From NCBI RefSeq assembly GCF_018448905.1, contig NZ_RCWA01000012.1:59742-123741 (forward strand): 64,000 bases of DNA. Direction: 5' to 3'. This document shows positions 55,614 through 63,874 of the stretch, in pieces; position 1 is the stretch's first letter, and the number at the start of each line of letters is the position of its first letter. The translations under genes were made by a program, and so were the position numbers. The notes beneath the pieces were generated by a model. It was given only the letters and a program-made list of their open reading frames with translations, ran no database searches and was not told the origin of the DNA. The DNA is from Photorhabdus heterorhabditis (lineage in GTDB: Bacteria > Pseudomonadota > Gammaproteobacteria > Enterobacterales > Enterobacteriaceae).

Positions 55614-56084
55614 ATGACAACAGATAATCAAGATACTTGTGATACTACCATAACACCTTTTGAAGATGCATTGAGCAGGCTTCAGTGTGTCCTTGTTGCA
55701 AGAAGGACCATCACAAACCCAGAGGGTATTTCATGGGCAGAATATGATACTTTACATTTACTTCGACAATATCAATCTATGAATCCTACTGCGATTGGCG
55801 AAAAACTCGGCTTTACTCGCTCTAAAATGTCTAAAGTTCTGAGATTGCTAAAAAATAACGAATTTATTAAACAAGAAACAGGAAAAAACGATAAACGCGA
55901 GTTGGTCACTAAATTGAGTCCAAAGGGGCTAATGTTTTTGCAGCGAGTCGAGTCCAACAGACACAATATGGCTGATATTGTGGCATCTAATATGTCCCAA
56001 GGTGAAATAGCCATATTTACAGAACTTTGTCATCGTGCCGCAGATCTTTTATATGCACAAACACTAATTAATGATGAGGATTAA
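55614..56084 (+). CDS. marR: MarR-family transcriptional regulator
   Basis: 156-aa winged-helix repressor type. AEYDTLHLLRQYQSMNPTAI leads into the recognition helix TRSKMSKVLRLLKNNEF, and the wing reads GKNDKRELVTKLSPKGLMFL (the D-x-R of MarR). Helices at both ends would dimerise. A MarR gene also closes the Klebsiella til cluster, so it probably controls the operons here; the palindrome at 40251-40284 is one candidate site. The symbol refers to the family, not to E. coli MarR. Confidence 0.85.
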   Translation: MTTDNQDTCDTTITPFEDALSRLQCVLVARRTITNPEGISWAEYDTLHLLRQYQSMNPTAIGEKLGFTRSKMSKVLRLLKNNEFIKQETGKNDKRELVTKLSPKGLMFLQRVESNRHNMADIVASNMSQGEIAIFTELCHRAADLLYAQTLINDED

Positions 56085-56232
56085 ATATTATGAAGATGAA
56101 ATCACGCTTCACAAAAACTAAAACTGAATTAACATATTAAGTGCAGCAGGTATGATAGATGTTGGGGTTTGAGTTGAGTCGCAACTGTCTTACACAATAT
56201 TTTTATGATGTAATTTTATGGTACTCCTCATC

Positions 56233-56370
56233 CTATTCCTCGTTCTTTTTGACCATTGCATCCCGCGTAGTTTCATTATGGCTGACGCCGTCGCCGCTTT
56301 CACGGCCTTTGCTATGGTTGATGTTAACAGAGAGGTTAAGGCCAGTGGTAATGTGGCATGACTTTACACT
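56233..56370 (-). pseudogene. Hemagglutinin/CdiA-type exoprotein fragment
   Basis: The minus strand reads TTGLNLSVNINHSKGRESGD followed by GVSHNETTRDAMVKKNEE and a stop. 'NLSVN..SKG...GDGVSHNET' is the repeat found in the late FHA region of TpsA/CdiA proteins ('sls.skGkgnGdsvthtnT'). No start and no continuation; a relic. Confidence 0.65.
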
Positions 56371-56444
56371 TGAGAACTTCCCCCCTACTTGTTGGGTGTC
56401 TAACTTTCGGGGTGCAGTTCACAGTGGTCAGGATTTACAGTTAA

Positions 56445-56934
56445 TCAAAAGTTCAATGAATAAGCTTTAATAAAATCATTGTATGTTTCATGCAGATGAT
56501 AAAAATTTGCGTCAGACTCAGTTTTTAATCCCTGATACCTTTCTATCAATTTATCAAAAAGCTCCTCAGGAACAGGATATGGTTTCGGATCGTTTTTTGC
56601 GCAATAAAAGTAGAACAATGCTTTTTCCAATTCAGGAATAGATAGTTTTTCAGTTTTATTGAGCAAATAGCTCAAAGCCTCAAACCAATTAGATTCCGAT
56701 AAAATCAAAAAATCCAAAGCAGTAGATTTGACAGAATTATTATCAAAAAGATCCGAATTTAAGATTTTTTTTACAAAAAGCCAAACAACATTCAGAATCT
56801 TTCAATAAAAGTTCTCCTAAATAATCTATCGCATCATCAGAAGGATCTTCGTATGAATCCGCATTTACATAGCCATTTTCAAGATAACTATCTAATCCTG
56901 AAATCGACTCAATAAACTCTATTCTTTCTGTCAT
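56445..56934 (-). pseudogene. Immunity gene of the CdiA-type toxin, frameshifted
   Basis: Two frames join at an A8 run: MTERIEFIESISGLDSYLEN to CLAFCKK, then (one A fewer) ILNSDLFDNNSVKSTALDFL and on to YNDFIKAYSLNF. The joined product is ~163 acidic residues without signal or membrane segments. The start codon overlaps the stop of the toxin-end fragment (56931), the arrangement of cdiA-cdiI. Family unknown; the role follows from position. The shift may be mutation, phase-type slippage or sequencing error. Confidence 0.6.
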
Positions 56935-57430
56935 TTGAAAGTTCCTGTTTGAACAGTGGCTAATCTCTTCGAACCATTAGGCAGGATTGTCCAAGTTGCA
57001 TACACTCTAACCGAACCATTATTTCCTGAAACAACAACTGATGTTTTCCGGTTTTCAGGTGTAACATCTTTTGCTGAATCCAATAGCTTACTTATTATCA
57101 TATTATTATTAACTTTAGTATCAGGAAGACCTGCATTATTTAGTTGTTGATACTGGCTGACCATGTTGCCGTTTGTATTATCAACGGTTCCTGTTGATGT
57201 CATATTGAGCTGCTTATCGGCGATAACTCTTCCCTGTTGGTTATCGATGGTGTCTGCGGTTATTGTCAACTCTCCCAAGCTTGAGATGCCCTGTGCAGGT
57301 TGGTTGTTGCGGTTGGTTATTTTGCCTTGCTTCCCATCTAGAGTCAGGTTTTTATCCGCATGTATCCAGCCAGCTTCATTATGTGAATTTACGTAGTGAT
57401 ATGATTGAGAAATATGGCTTATTTTAAATT
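56931..57430 (-). pseudogene. TpsA/CdiA C-terminal fragment
   Basis: Open on the minus strand from ~57430 with HNEAGWIHADKNLTLDGKQG, KITNRNNQPAQGISSLGELT and ITADTIDNQQGRVIADKQLN: FHA-type beta-helix repeats of two-partner-secretion exoproteins. After NNAGLPDTKVNN the character changes to a short non-repeat tail (TPENRKTSVVVSGNNGSVRV ending LATVQTGTFK) that looks like a C-terminal toxin tip. N-terminal secretion domain and nearly all of the stalk are missing, so it cannot be exported. Followed directly by the broken immunity gene. Confidence 0.72.
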
Positions 57431-57792
57431 TTCAATAAAAACAACTGGATATGTTTTTTTGAAAAATAAACAAGAATATAAAATGATTTATTAATTAATG
57501 AGTTATATGGCTGGTGTCAGGTATTTTTGATTTAATTCTATATATTGATAAACATGTAATATATATCACTAGGAATATTATTATGTAATTGTTTTTGAGG
57601 TGACATTTGAAATTATTATCTTAGGTATTAAATGAATGAGGAATGTTGTTTTCTCTGGTTAGATTGATTATTTCTTAATTCATTGTTGGGTGTTTTTTTC
57701 AGCGAGTATGCGAATGGGCCAAATTATTGCTGATTAAGAAGTAATGGTATTCATTCTCATTTCGTTTATAGCGACTTTTGGGTTTATTCACT
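57431..57792. other. Intergenic DNA between the CDI relic and ytjB
   Basis: AT-rich, no gene seen. Marks the right edge of the accessory region; backbone resumes at ytjB. No attachment-site repeat could be recognised. Confidence 0.5.
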
Positions 57793-57825
57793 ACCTTGGT
57801 GATTGTCGGAATTAATCACCAAGGT
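57793..57825. terminator. 12-bp inverted repeat after ytjB
   Basis: ACCTTGGTGATT/AATCACCAAGGT with a 9-nt loop, 32 bp past the ytjB stop (minus strand). No U-run, so a factor-dependent end or simply a structured 3' end. Confidence 0.5.
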
Positions 57826-57856
57826 GAAATAATGATTCAACAAGAAAGTTTTTACC

Positions 57857-58495
57857 TTATTTCTCTTCTTCTTCACTTGATTTGCTGTTGGCTGTCAGCA
57901 AATAAGGCGATTGCTGCCAGCGGCTTGGTGTTAATTGCAACAAATTATGTGCCAGAATAAAACCAATTGCCAAAGCCAGTAGGATCATGATCCTGAGCAG
58001 ATTGGTGGTGTTGTCTACCTGTTTGGATTCTGTTGCCAGTTTGTGGGTATCCAGTGTCAGGCGCAGAAAACCGTTTGGTTCATCTTTTCCTGGAATGGGA
58101 ACGACTATCTGGTGGTTAAAATAACTTCCTGCTTTTTTACCACCCAGCGATAAACGATCGCGTACTGGCACACTTTCACCACTATGTGCAACTTGTGTTC
58201 CATTTTTAAGGTAAACGCTCGCATCAAGTATGCGGCTGTTTTTGGTCAGATGATTCAAATTAGCCAGTATCTGTTCATTATTAAGATCTTTGCTGCCACT
58301 CTCCATATAATCGGATAAGCTGAATGCGACTTGTTTTGCTAGGGTTTTGGCCAATTCCTCAAACTGATCTATCTGGGCTTGTTGGTGAGAACGGCTAAAA
58401 TAAGAAACGCCCTGCATTAGAAATACTAATAAGGCAATACAGATCAATATAATAGCTGTTTTATGCAGTCGGAATTTTAATTTAGCTTTGATCAT
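57857..58495 (-). CDS. ytjB: AhpA/YtjB family membrane protein
   Basis: 212 aa. A basic N-terminus (MIKAKLKFRLHK), one membrane helix (~13-33), a ~130-residue periplasmic part (SYFSRSHQQAQIDQFEELAK ... LDASVYLKNGTQVAHSGESV), a second helix (~166-186) and a short acidic tail (SSEEEEK). This layout, the length and the divergent position next to serB identify E. coli YtjB (Smp), a protein of unclear function. Backbone gene that marks the end of the insertion after deoD. Confidence 0.9.
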   Translation of the reverse strand: MIKAKLKFRLHKTAIILICIALLVFLMQGVSYFSRSHQQAQIDQFEELAKTLAKQVAFSLSDYMESGSKDLNNEQILANLNHLTKNSRILDASVYLKNGTQVAHSGESVPVRDRLSLGGKKAGSYFNHQIVVPIPGKDEPNGFLRLTLDTHKLATESKQVDNTTNLLRIMILLALAIGFILAHNLLQLTPSRWQQSPYLLTANSKSSEEEEK

Positions 58496-58611
58496 AGTTA
58501 TCTCCTCCTGGCTGTGGTTAATTCAATGTTGCCAGATGCGATACAGAGAGGATAGTTTGAAATGCCATTTTTTGCAGTCAGAGCTATGTAGGATTACAGG
58601 AGTAGGGATTA

Positions 58612-59589
58612 ATGTCTAATAACCTAGCTTATCGTTATTTGCCGGAAGAGGTCCATAAGTGGCCGGGATTACCACTTTCATTAAGTGGTGAAGAAGTTAT
58701 GCCATTGGATTACCGGGCTGGTGACAGTGGTTGGTTGATATATGGTCGTGGTTTAGATAAACAACGTATTAGTAACTTTCAGCATCGGCTTGGTGCGGCA
58801 ATTGTTATTGTCTCTTCATGGCGTATTGATGATTATCAGGTAGTGCGTATTGCTGGAAGTCTGACGCCGCGTATTAAAAGACTTGCTGATGAGTGTCGGC
58901 TGGATGTTGTTCCTTTGGGGCAGATTCCACGGTTGCGTTCGCCAGGTTTGTTGGTCATGGATATGGATTCAACGGCAATTCAAATTGAGTGTATTGATGA
59001 AATAGCTCGTTTGGCAGGCGTAGGTGACAAGGTGGCCGAAATTACTGAGCGGGCAATGCAAGGCGAGTTAGATTTTTCTGAGAGTCTGCGGGAGCGGGTT
59101 TCTCAGCTTGCAGGAGCTGATGCTGATATTCTGCGGCAGGTTGTAGAAGATTTACCACTTATGCCAGGGTTGACCAGTCTGGTGCGTAAGTTGCAGTCCT
59201 TTGATTGGCATGTGGCAATCGCGTCAGGGGGATTCACCTATTTTGCGGATCACCTGCGCCAGAATTTACGTTTGGTTGCTGCGGTAGCAAATCAGTTAGA
59301 AGTAAAAAATAGCAAGTTGACAGGTAAGGTTAAAGGGCCAGTTGTTGATGCCAAATATAAGGCTGCCACATTGGTGAGATTGGCGAAAAAACTGAATATC
59401 CCATTGGAACAAACTGTGGCTATTGGTGATGGTGCTAATGATTTAAAAATGATCCGTAAAGCGGGACTGGGTATTGCTTATCATGCGAAACCAAAGGTTT
59501 ATGCTCAGTCGAAGGTGACAATTCGGCATGCTGATCTGATGGGGGTATTGTGTGTGTTAAGTGGTGGTCTTAAACACGAAGAACGTTAA
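58612..59589 (+). CDS. serB: Phosphoserine phosphatase
   Basis: 325-aa HAD-superfamily enzyme, last step of serine synthesis. VMDMDSTAIQIECIDEIARL gives the D-x-D-x-T nucleophile motif and the substrate glutamate, ASGGFTYFADHL the motif-II serine region, and AIGDGANDLKMIRKAGLGIA motifs III/IV with metal aspartates. The N-terminal ~100 residues form the regulatory extension seen in E. coli SerB (322 aa). radA follows after 24 bp. Confidence 0.97.
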   Translation: MSNNLAYRYLPEEVHKWPGLPLSLSGEEVMPLDYRAGDSGWLIYGRGLDKQRISNFQHRLGAAIVIVSSWRIDDYQVVRIAGSLTPRIKRLADECRLDVVPLGQIPRLRSPGLLVMDMDSTAIQIECIDEIARLAGVGDKVAEITERAMQGELDFSESLRERVSQLAGADADILRQVVEDLPLMPGLTSLVRKLQSFDWHVAIASGGFTYFADHLRQNLRLVAAVANQLEVKNSKLTGKVKGPVVDAKYKAATLVRLAKKLNIPLEQTVAIGDGANDLKMIRKAGLGIAYHAKPKVYAQSKVTIRHADLMGVLCVLSGGLKHEER

Positions 59590-59613
59590 TGAAGTTGTTT
59601 TAGGGAGTGCAGA

Positions 59614-60996
59614 GTGGCGAAAGCAGCAAAACGAGCGTTTGTCTGTAATGAGTGTGGGGCAGATTACCCGCGCTGGCAGGGTCAATGTAGTGCATGTCAT
59701 GCTTGGAATACTATTACTGAGATGCGTTTAGCCGCTGCATCTTCCTCTCGTAGTGACAGATTCAGTGGTTATGCGGGAGATGGGGGTGTTAGCAGGGTTC
59801 AGAAATTATCAGAGATTAGTCTGGAAGAACTTCCTCGTTTTTCCACTGGATTCAAAGAATTTGACCGGGTTCTGGGCGGTGGTGTTGTACCTGGTAGTGC
59901 CATTCTGATTGGTGGTAACCCAGGAGCCGGAAAAAGTACCTTACTGTTGCAGACGATGTGTCAGTTATCCACGCAAATGAAAATGTTATACGTCACTGGA
60001 GAGGAGTCGTTACAACAGGTTGCTATGCGTGCTCACCGCTTGGGGTTGCCGGTTGATAATCTGAATATGTTGTCAGAAACCAGCATTGAGCAGATTTGCT
60101 TGATTGCAGAGCAGGAACAGCCAAAACTGATGGTGATTGACTCCATTCAGGTGATGCATATGGCGGATATTCAATCCTCTCCTGGGAGTGTTGCTCAGGT
60201 CAGGGAAACCGCTGCTTATCTTACTCGGTTTGCTAAAACCCGTGGTGTTGCCATTGTTATGGTGGGTCATGTAACTAAAGATGGTTCGCTGGCCGGCCCG
60301 AAAGTATTGGAACACTGTATTGACTGTTCAGTAATGCTTGATGGTGAGGCTGATTCTCGTTTCCGTACTTTACGCAGCCATAAAAATCGGTTTGGTGCTG
60401 TCAATGAGCTGGGAGTATTTGCTATGACAGAGCAGGGGTTGCGCGAAGTGAGTAACCCGTCAGCGATTTTCCTTAGCCGTGGTGATGAAGTGACGGCTGG
60501 CAGTTCGGTCATGGTGGTATGGGAAGGTACCCGTCCTTTATTGGTGGAAATTCAGGCGCTGGTGGATCATTCGATGATGAATAATCCACGCCGTGTGGCT
60601 GTTGGTTTAGAGCAAAACCGGTTGGCTATCCTACTGGCGGTTCTTCATCGTCATGGTGGTTTGCAAATGTCCGATCAGGATGTGTTTGTCAATGTGGTCG
60701 GTGGCGTTAAGGTAGCGGAAACCAGTGCAGACCTCGCTTTACTTCTCTCTTTAGTTTCCAGTTTTCGGGATCGGCCTTTACCCCGTGATTTGGTTGTATT
60801 TGGTGAGGTGGGGCTGGCCGGTGAAATCCGTCCTGTACCGAGTGGGCAGGAACGGATATCGGAAGCGGCTAAACATGGTTTTAAACGGGCGATAGTCCCT
60901 TATGCCAATATGCCGAAAAAAGAGCTGCCAGGGATGAAAGTTTTTGGTGTGAGAAAGCTGGCAGATGCTTTATCTGTTATGGAAGATCTTGATTAA
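59614..60996 (+). CDS. radA: DNA repair protein RadA
   Basis: 460-aa RecA-like branch-migration ATPase acting in recombinational repair. N-terminal zinc finger FVCNECGADYPRWQGQCSAC, Walker A IGGNPGAGKSTLLL, Walker B LMVIDSIQ, the RadA-specific KNRFG motif (SHKNRFGAVNELG), and a Lon-like C-terminal domain (DLVVFGEVGLAGEIRPVPSG). GTG start at 59614 with GGGAG upstream. Same length as E. coli RadA (460). nadR begins 12 bp later. Confidence 0.98.
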   Translation: MAKAAKRAFVCNECGADYPRWQGQCSACHAWNTITEMRLAAASSSRSDRFSGYAGDGGVSRVQKLSEISLEELPRFSTGFKEFDRVLGGGVVPGSAILIGGNPGAGKSTLLLQTMCQLSTQMKMLYVTGEESLQQVAMRAHRLGLPVDNLNMLSETSIEQICLIAEQEQPKLMVIDSIQVMHMADIQSSPGSVAQVRETAAYLTRFAKTRGVAIVMVGHVTKDGSLAGPKVLEHCIDCSVMLDGEADSRFRTLRSHKNRFGAVNELGVFAMTEQGLREVSNPSAIFLSRGDEVTAGSSVMVVWEGTRPLLVEIQALVDHSMMNNPRRVAVGLEQNRLAILLAVLHRHGGLQMSDQDVFVNVVGGVKVAETSADLALLLSLVSSFRDRPLPRDLVVFGEVGLAGEIRPVPSGQERISEAAKHGFKRAIVPYANMPKKELPGMKVFGVRKLADALSVMEDLD

Positions 60997-61008
60997 ACTG
61001 GGGGAGAT

Positions 61009-62256
61009 ATGGGTCAATTTGACTACCTTAAAAAAGCGATTAAACAAACGGGTTGTACGTTGCAACAGGTTGCCGATGCAAGCGGTATGACTAAAGGTTA
61101 TCTCAGCCAGTTAATTAATGACAAAATCAAAAGCCCGAGTGCCAAAAAATTGGCTTCTCTCCATAACTATCTGGGGTTGCAATATCCTGTGCAGAATAAA
61201 ACAGTTGGCGTGATATTTGGTAAGTTTTATCCATTGCATACCGGGCATATTTATCTCATTCAACGGGCTTGTAGTCAGGTCGATGAATTACATATCATCC
61301 TTTGTCATGATGAACCGAGGGATAAAGAGCTGTTTGTGAATAGCTCCATGTCGCAGCAACCTACTGTTAGTGATCGTCTGCGTTGGTTACTTCAGACATT
61401 TAAATATCAGAAAAATATTCATATTCATTCTTTTGATGAACAGGGAATTGAGCCATATCCACATGGTTGGGATGTGTGGAGTAAAGGCATGAAAGCCTTT
61501 ATGTCAAAGGAGGGGATTAATCCAAGTTATATCTATTCCAGTGAAACTCAGGATGCTCCCCGTTATAAAGAACAATTGGGAATTGAAACTATTCTTATCG
61601 ATCCACAACGATCATTTATGAAGATCTGTGGTCGACAGATTCGCCAAGACCCATTCCGTCATTGGGAATATATTCCTACAGAAGTAAAACCTTTCTTTGT
61701 CCGTACAGTAGCTATTCTTGGTGGAGAATCTAGTGGTAAATCCACGTTGGTTAACAAATTGGCAAATATTTTTAATACTACCAGTGCTTGGGAGTATGGT
61801 CGTGATTATGTTTTCTCTCATCTGGGAGGTGATGAGATGGCGTTACAATATTCAGACTATGACAAAATCGCATTGGGTCAAGCACAGTATATTGATTTTG
61901 CAGTAAAATATGCGAATAAGGTTACATTTGTAGATACTGATTTCGTGACTACCCAAGCATTCTGCAAGCGATATGAAGGGCGTGAGCATCCGTTTGTTCA
62001 GGCATTGATTGATGAATACCGATTTGATTTAGTCATTCTACTAGAAAATAATACCCCTTGGGTTGCTGATGGTTTGCGTAGCCTCGGTAGCGATCAGGAT
62101 CGTAAAGCGTTCCAGCAATTGTTGGAGGATATTCTAAAAGACAATAATACTGAATATGTTAAGGTGGATTCACCAGATTATGACCAACGTTTCTTGCGTT
62201 GTATTGACCTTATTCAGCAACTTTTAGCTGTTAACCCTAAGCCGAACATCAGTTGA
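61009..62256 (+). CDS. nadR: NadR: NAD regulator, NMN adenylyltransferase, ribosylnicotinamide kinase
   Basis: 415-aa trifunctional protein. Helix-turn-helix at 14-55 (TLQQVADASGMTKGYLSQLI), nucleotidyl-transferase domain with GVIFGKFYPLHTGHIYLIQ (H-x-G-H), and kinase domain with AILGGESSGKSTLVNKLA (Walker A) and TFVDTDFVTTQAF. It represses NAD synthesis genes when NAD is plentiful and salvages NMN/ribosyl nicotinamide. Length matches E. coli (410). E. coli has yjjK/ettA next; here an ERIC and AT-rich DNA follow. Confidence 0.98.
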   Translation: MGQFDYLKKAIKQTGCTLQQVADASGMTKGYLSQLINDKIKSPSAKKLASLHNYLGLQYPVQNKTVGVIFGKFYPLHTGHIYLIQRACSQVDELHIILCHDEPRDKELFVNSSMSQQPTVSDRLRWLLQTFKYQKNIHIHSFDEQGIEPYPHGWDVWSKGMKAFMSKEGINPSYIYSSETQDAPRYKEQLGIETILIDPQRSFMKICGRQIRQDPFRHWEYIPTEVKPFFVRTVAILGGESSGKSTLVNKLANIFNTTSAWEYGRDYVFSHLGGDEMALQYSDYDKIALGQAQYIDFAVKYANKVTFVDTDFVTTQAFCKRYEGREHPFVQALIDEYRFDLVILLENNTPWVADGLRSLGSDQDRKAFQQLLEDILKDNNTEYVKVDSPDYDQRFLRCIDLIQQLLAVNPKPNIS

Positions 62257-62262
62257 ATCGTT

Positions 62263-62389
62263 TATACCCTTCATCTTTCAAGCTGCTGCTTTGTTGGCTG
62301 CGTTCACGTACCCCGGTCACAGAGTTCTCTATGCTCCCGGGGATTCGCTCCCTTGCCGTCGCGATCCATCTTGAGATCTATTGGGTATA
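62263..62389. repeat. ERIC element
   Basis: Full-length 127-bp copy beginning 6 bp after nadR (TATACCCTTCATCTTTCAAG ... CATCTTGAGATCTATTGGGT ATA). Its hairpin may serve as the 3' end of the serB-radA-nadR transcript. Confidence 0.95.
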
Positions 62390-63002
62390 ATTAGATTCAT
62401 ATATAATATTTTATATGATAAACTAATAAATATATTAAATATATGTCTGACTGCGATGTGAGTTGTGGTTGGATATTCTTACTTCTTATAAGTAATAAAA
62501 TATATAATAGCTATTAATATTTTTGATACTTCTATTGATTATTTATTTCTTGAATAAAAACAAAATTAATAATTAAATACTTCCCTGTTGATTTATAAAT
62601 AAATTTTTTGGCTTTGTGGTTTATTTGAAAATAAGATAAGGTTGATTTTTATATTAAATATTTTAATGTTTGATGTGTCTTTGTTATTACGGAAATTAAA
62701 TATTAACTTTAACCTGTTGTTATGATATTAGGGTGTTTTTATCTATAAAAAATTATTTATCTGATGTTATTTTTGTATTTGAACTAACCAAATAATGCTC
62801 TGCTGTTAATGAATTTTTGATAGGAATGGGTTGATCTTGTTTAGTGAAATTTTGATTTTAGCATACAGGTAGCCATTTGAAATAGTCACTGGTAGAAATA
62901 TTGATATACTTTTAATTAAGATATTTCTTATATGATTTCCCTTCGTTTGTGTAATCTTATAATGATGAATATCTGTATTTTTACGGATTGTTCTGGCTGT
63001 AA
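62390..63002. other. AT-rich intergenic DNA after nadR
   Basis: About 610 bp, markedly AT-rich with long A/T runs, without a credible gene on either strand. Might hold the promoter of the ABC ATPase gene; no clear motif found. Confidence 0.6.
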
Positions 63003-63797
63003 GTGTTACCGATAATGCCAGATTTCTTACACTATTATGCTGAGATAATGAATTTGAATCAAATCGCTACGATTGAAGCCATTGACATTTCATATGGTTT
63101 TTCAAACAGTCAAACTAACCAAAAAATGATTTCGGACATCAATCTTTCTATTTTTCCAGGTGAATTTACTTTGATTACTGGGGATCTCTGTTCAGGAAAA
63201 AGTACTTTGCTGGCAATGACTTCTGGGTTGTTGCGTCTCGACAGCGGAAAAATATTAATTGCTGATCACGAATTGGGTAAACTGAATCACTGTGAATTAG
63301 ATAGATTTCATTCGATAAATTGTGGTTTTATTTTTCAAAGAATTAATTTATCTAATGAACTCACAGCATTGGATAATTTGCTATTATCCCTGTCCTGTGG
63401 AATCACTGCTTCTCATCAGGAATCGATAGCTAGGGCAACTAAGGCACTCAATACTGTTGGTCTGAAACATAAGAAAGATATATATCCCAGGGAATTATGT
63501 GATAGTGAAAAACAACGCGTAGCAATAGCCAGAGCAATTGTGAATAGTCCCCGGTATTTGTTTGCTGACGAGCCAACTTGTTATCTTGATAAATATGACT
63601 GTCAGACAGCCATTGATATCTTAAGATTTATTGCTCATCATCAAAGGGGAACGGTTGTTGTAGCTTCACAGGATAATAGGCTTATTAGACATGCAGATCG
63701 TATTATTACGCTGAAAGAAGGGAAAATTATCCATGATACGCATCTTACATATAGCATTGTGAATAAGACTATGAGTTTATATGAGGATAATAATTAG
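63003..63797 (+). CDS. ABC transporter ATP-binding protein, LolD/MacB-like, orphan
   Basis: 264-aa single ABC domain. Walker A ITGDLCSGKSTLLAM (Cys and Leu in place of the usual G-x-x-G), Q-loop CGFIFQRINLSNELTALDN in the MacB/LolD/FtsE style, a degenerate signature ELCDSEKQRVAIARA instead of LSGGQ, Walker B YLFADEPTCYLD, and switch VVVASQDNRLIRHADR with Gln replacing the usual His (S-Q-D for T-H-D). No permease gene adjoins it. The start is uncertain: GTG 63003, ATG 63015 or ATG 63048 (MNLNQIATIEAI), none with a good ribosome site. It may have drifted from transport function. Confidence 0.75.
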   Translation: MLPIMPDFLHYYAEIMNLNQIATIEAIDISYGFSNSQTNQKMISDINLSIFPGEFTLITGDLCSGKSTLLAMTSGLLRLDSGKILIADHELGKLNHCELDRFHSINCGFIFQRINLSNELTALDNLLLSLSCGITASHQESIARATKALNTVGLKHKKDIYPRELCDSEKQRVAIARAIVNSPRYLFADEPTCYLDKYDCQTAIDILRFIAHHQRGTVVVASQDNRLIRHADRIITLKEGKIIHDTHLTYSIVNKTMSLYEDNN

Positions 63798-63802
63798 AGG
63801 AA

Positions 63803-63828
63803 AACGGCCTGTTGTCAGGCCGTTCTTA
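63803..63828 (+). terminator. Terminator of the ABC ATPase gene
   Basis: Perfect 9-bp stem AACGGCCTG/CAGGCCGTT with a TTGT loop, then CTTAAT, 6 bp after the stop. Confidence 0.8.
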
Positions 63829-63874
63829 ATATGATTATTTGCTAATTCTCTTATACTTAATGCGATGTGGTTCT

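Noticed and set aside
56159-56470. 103-aa plus-strand frame after marR
   Set aside because: Antisense to the hemagglutinin fragment, and composition is atypical; the minus strand gives the recognisable FHA repeat.
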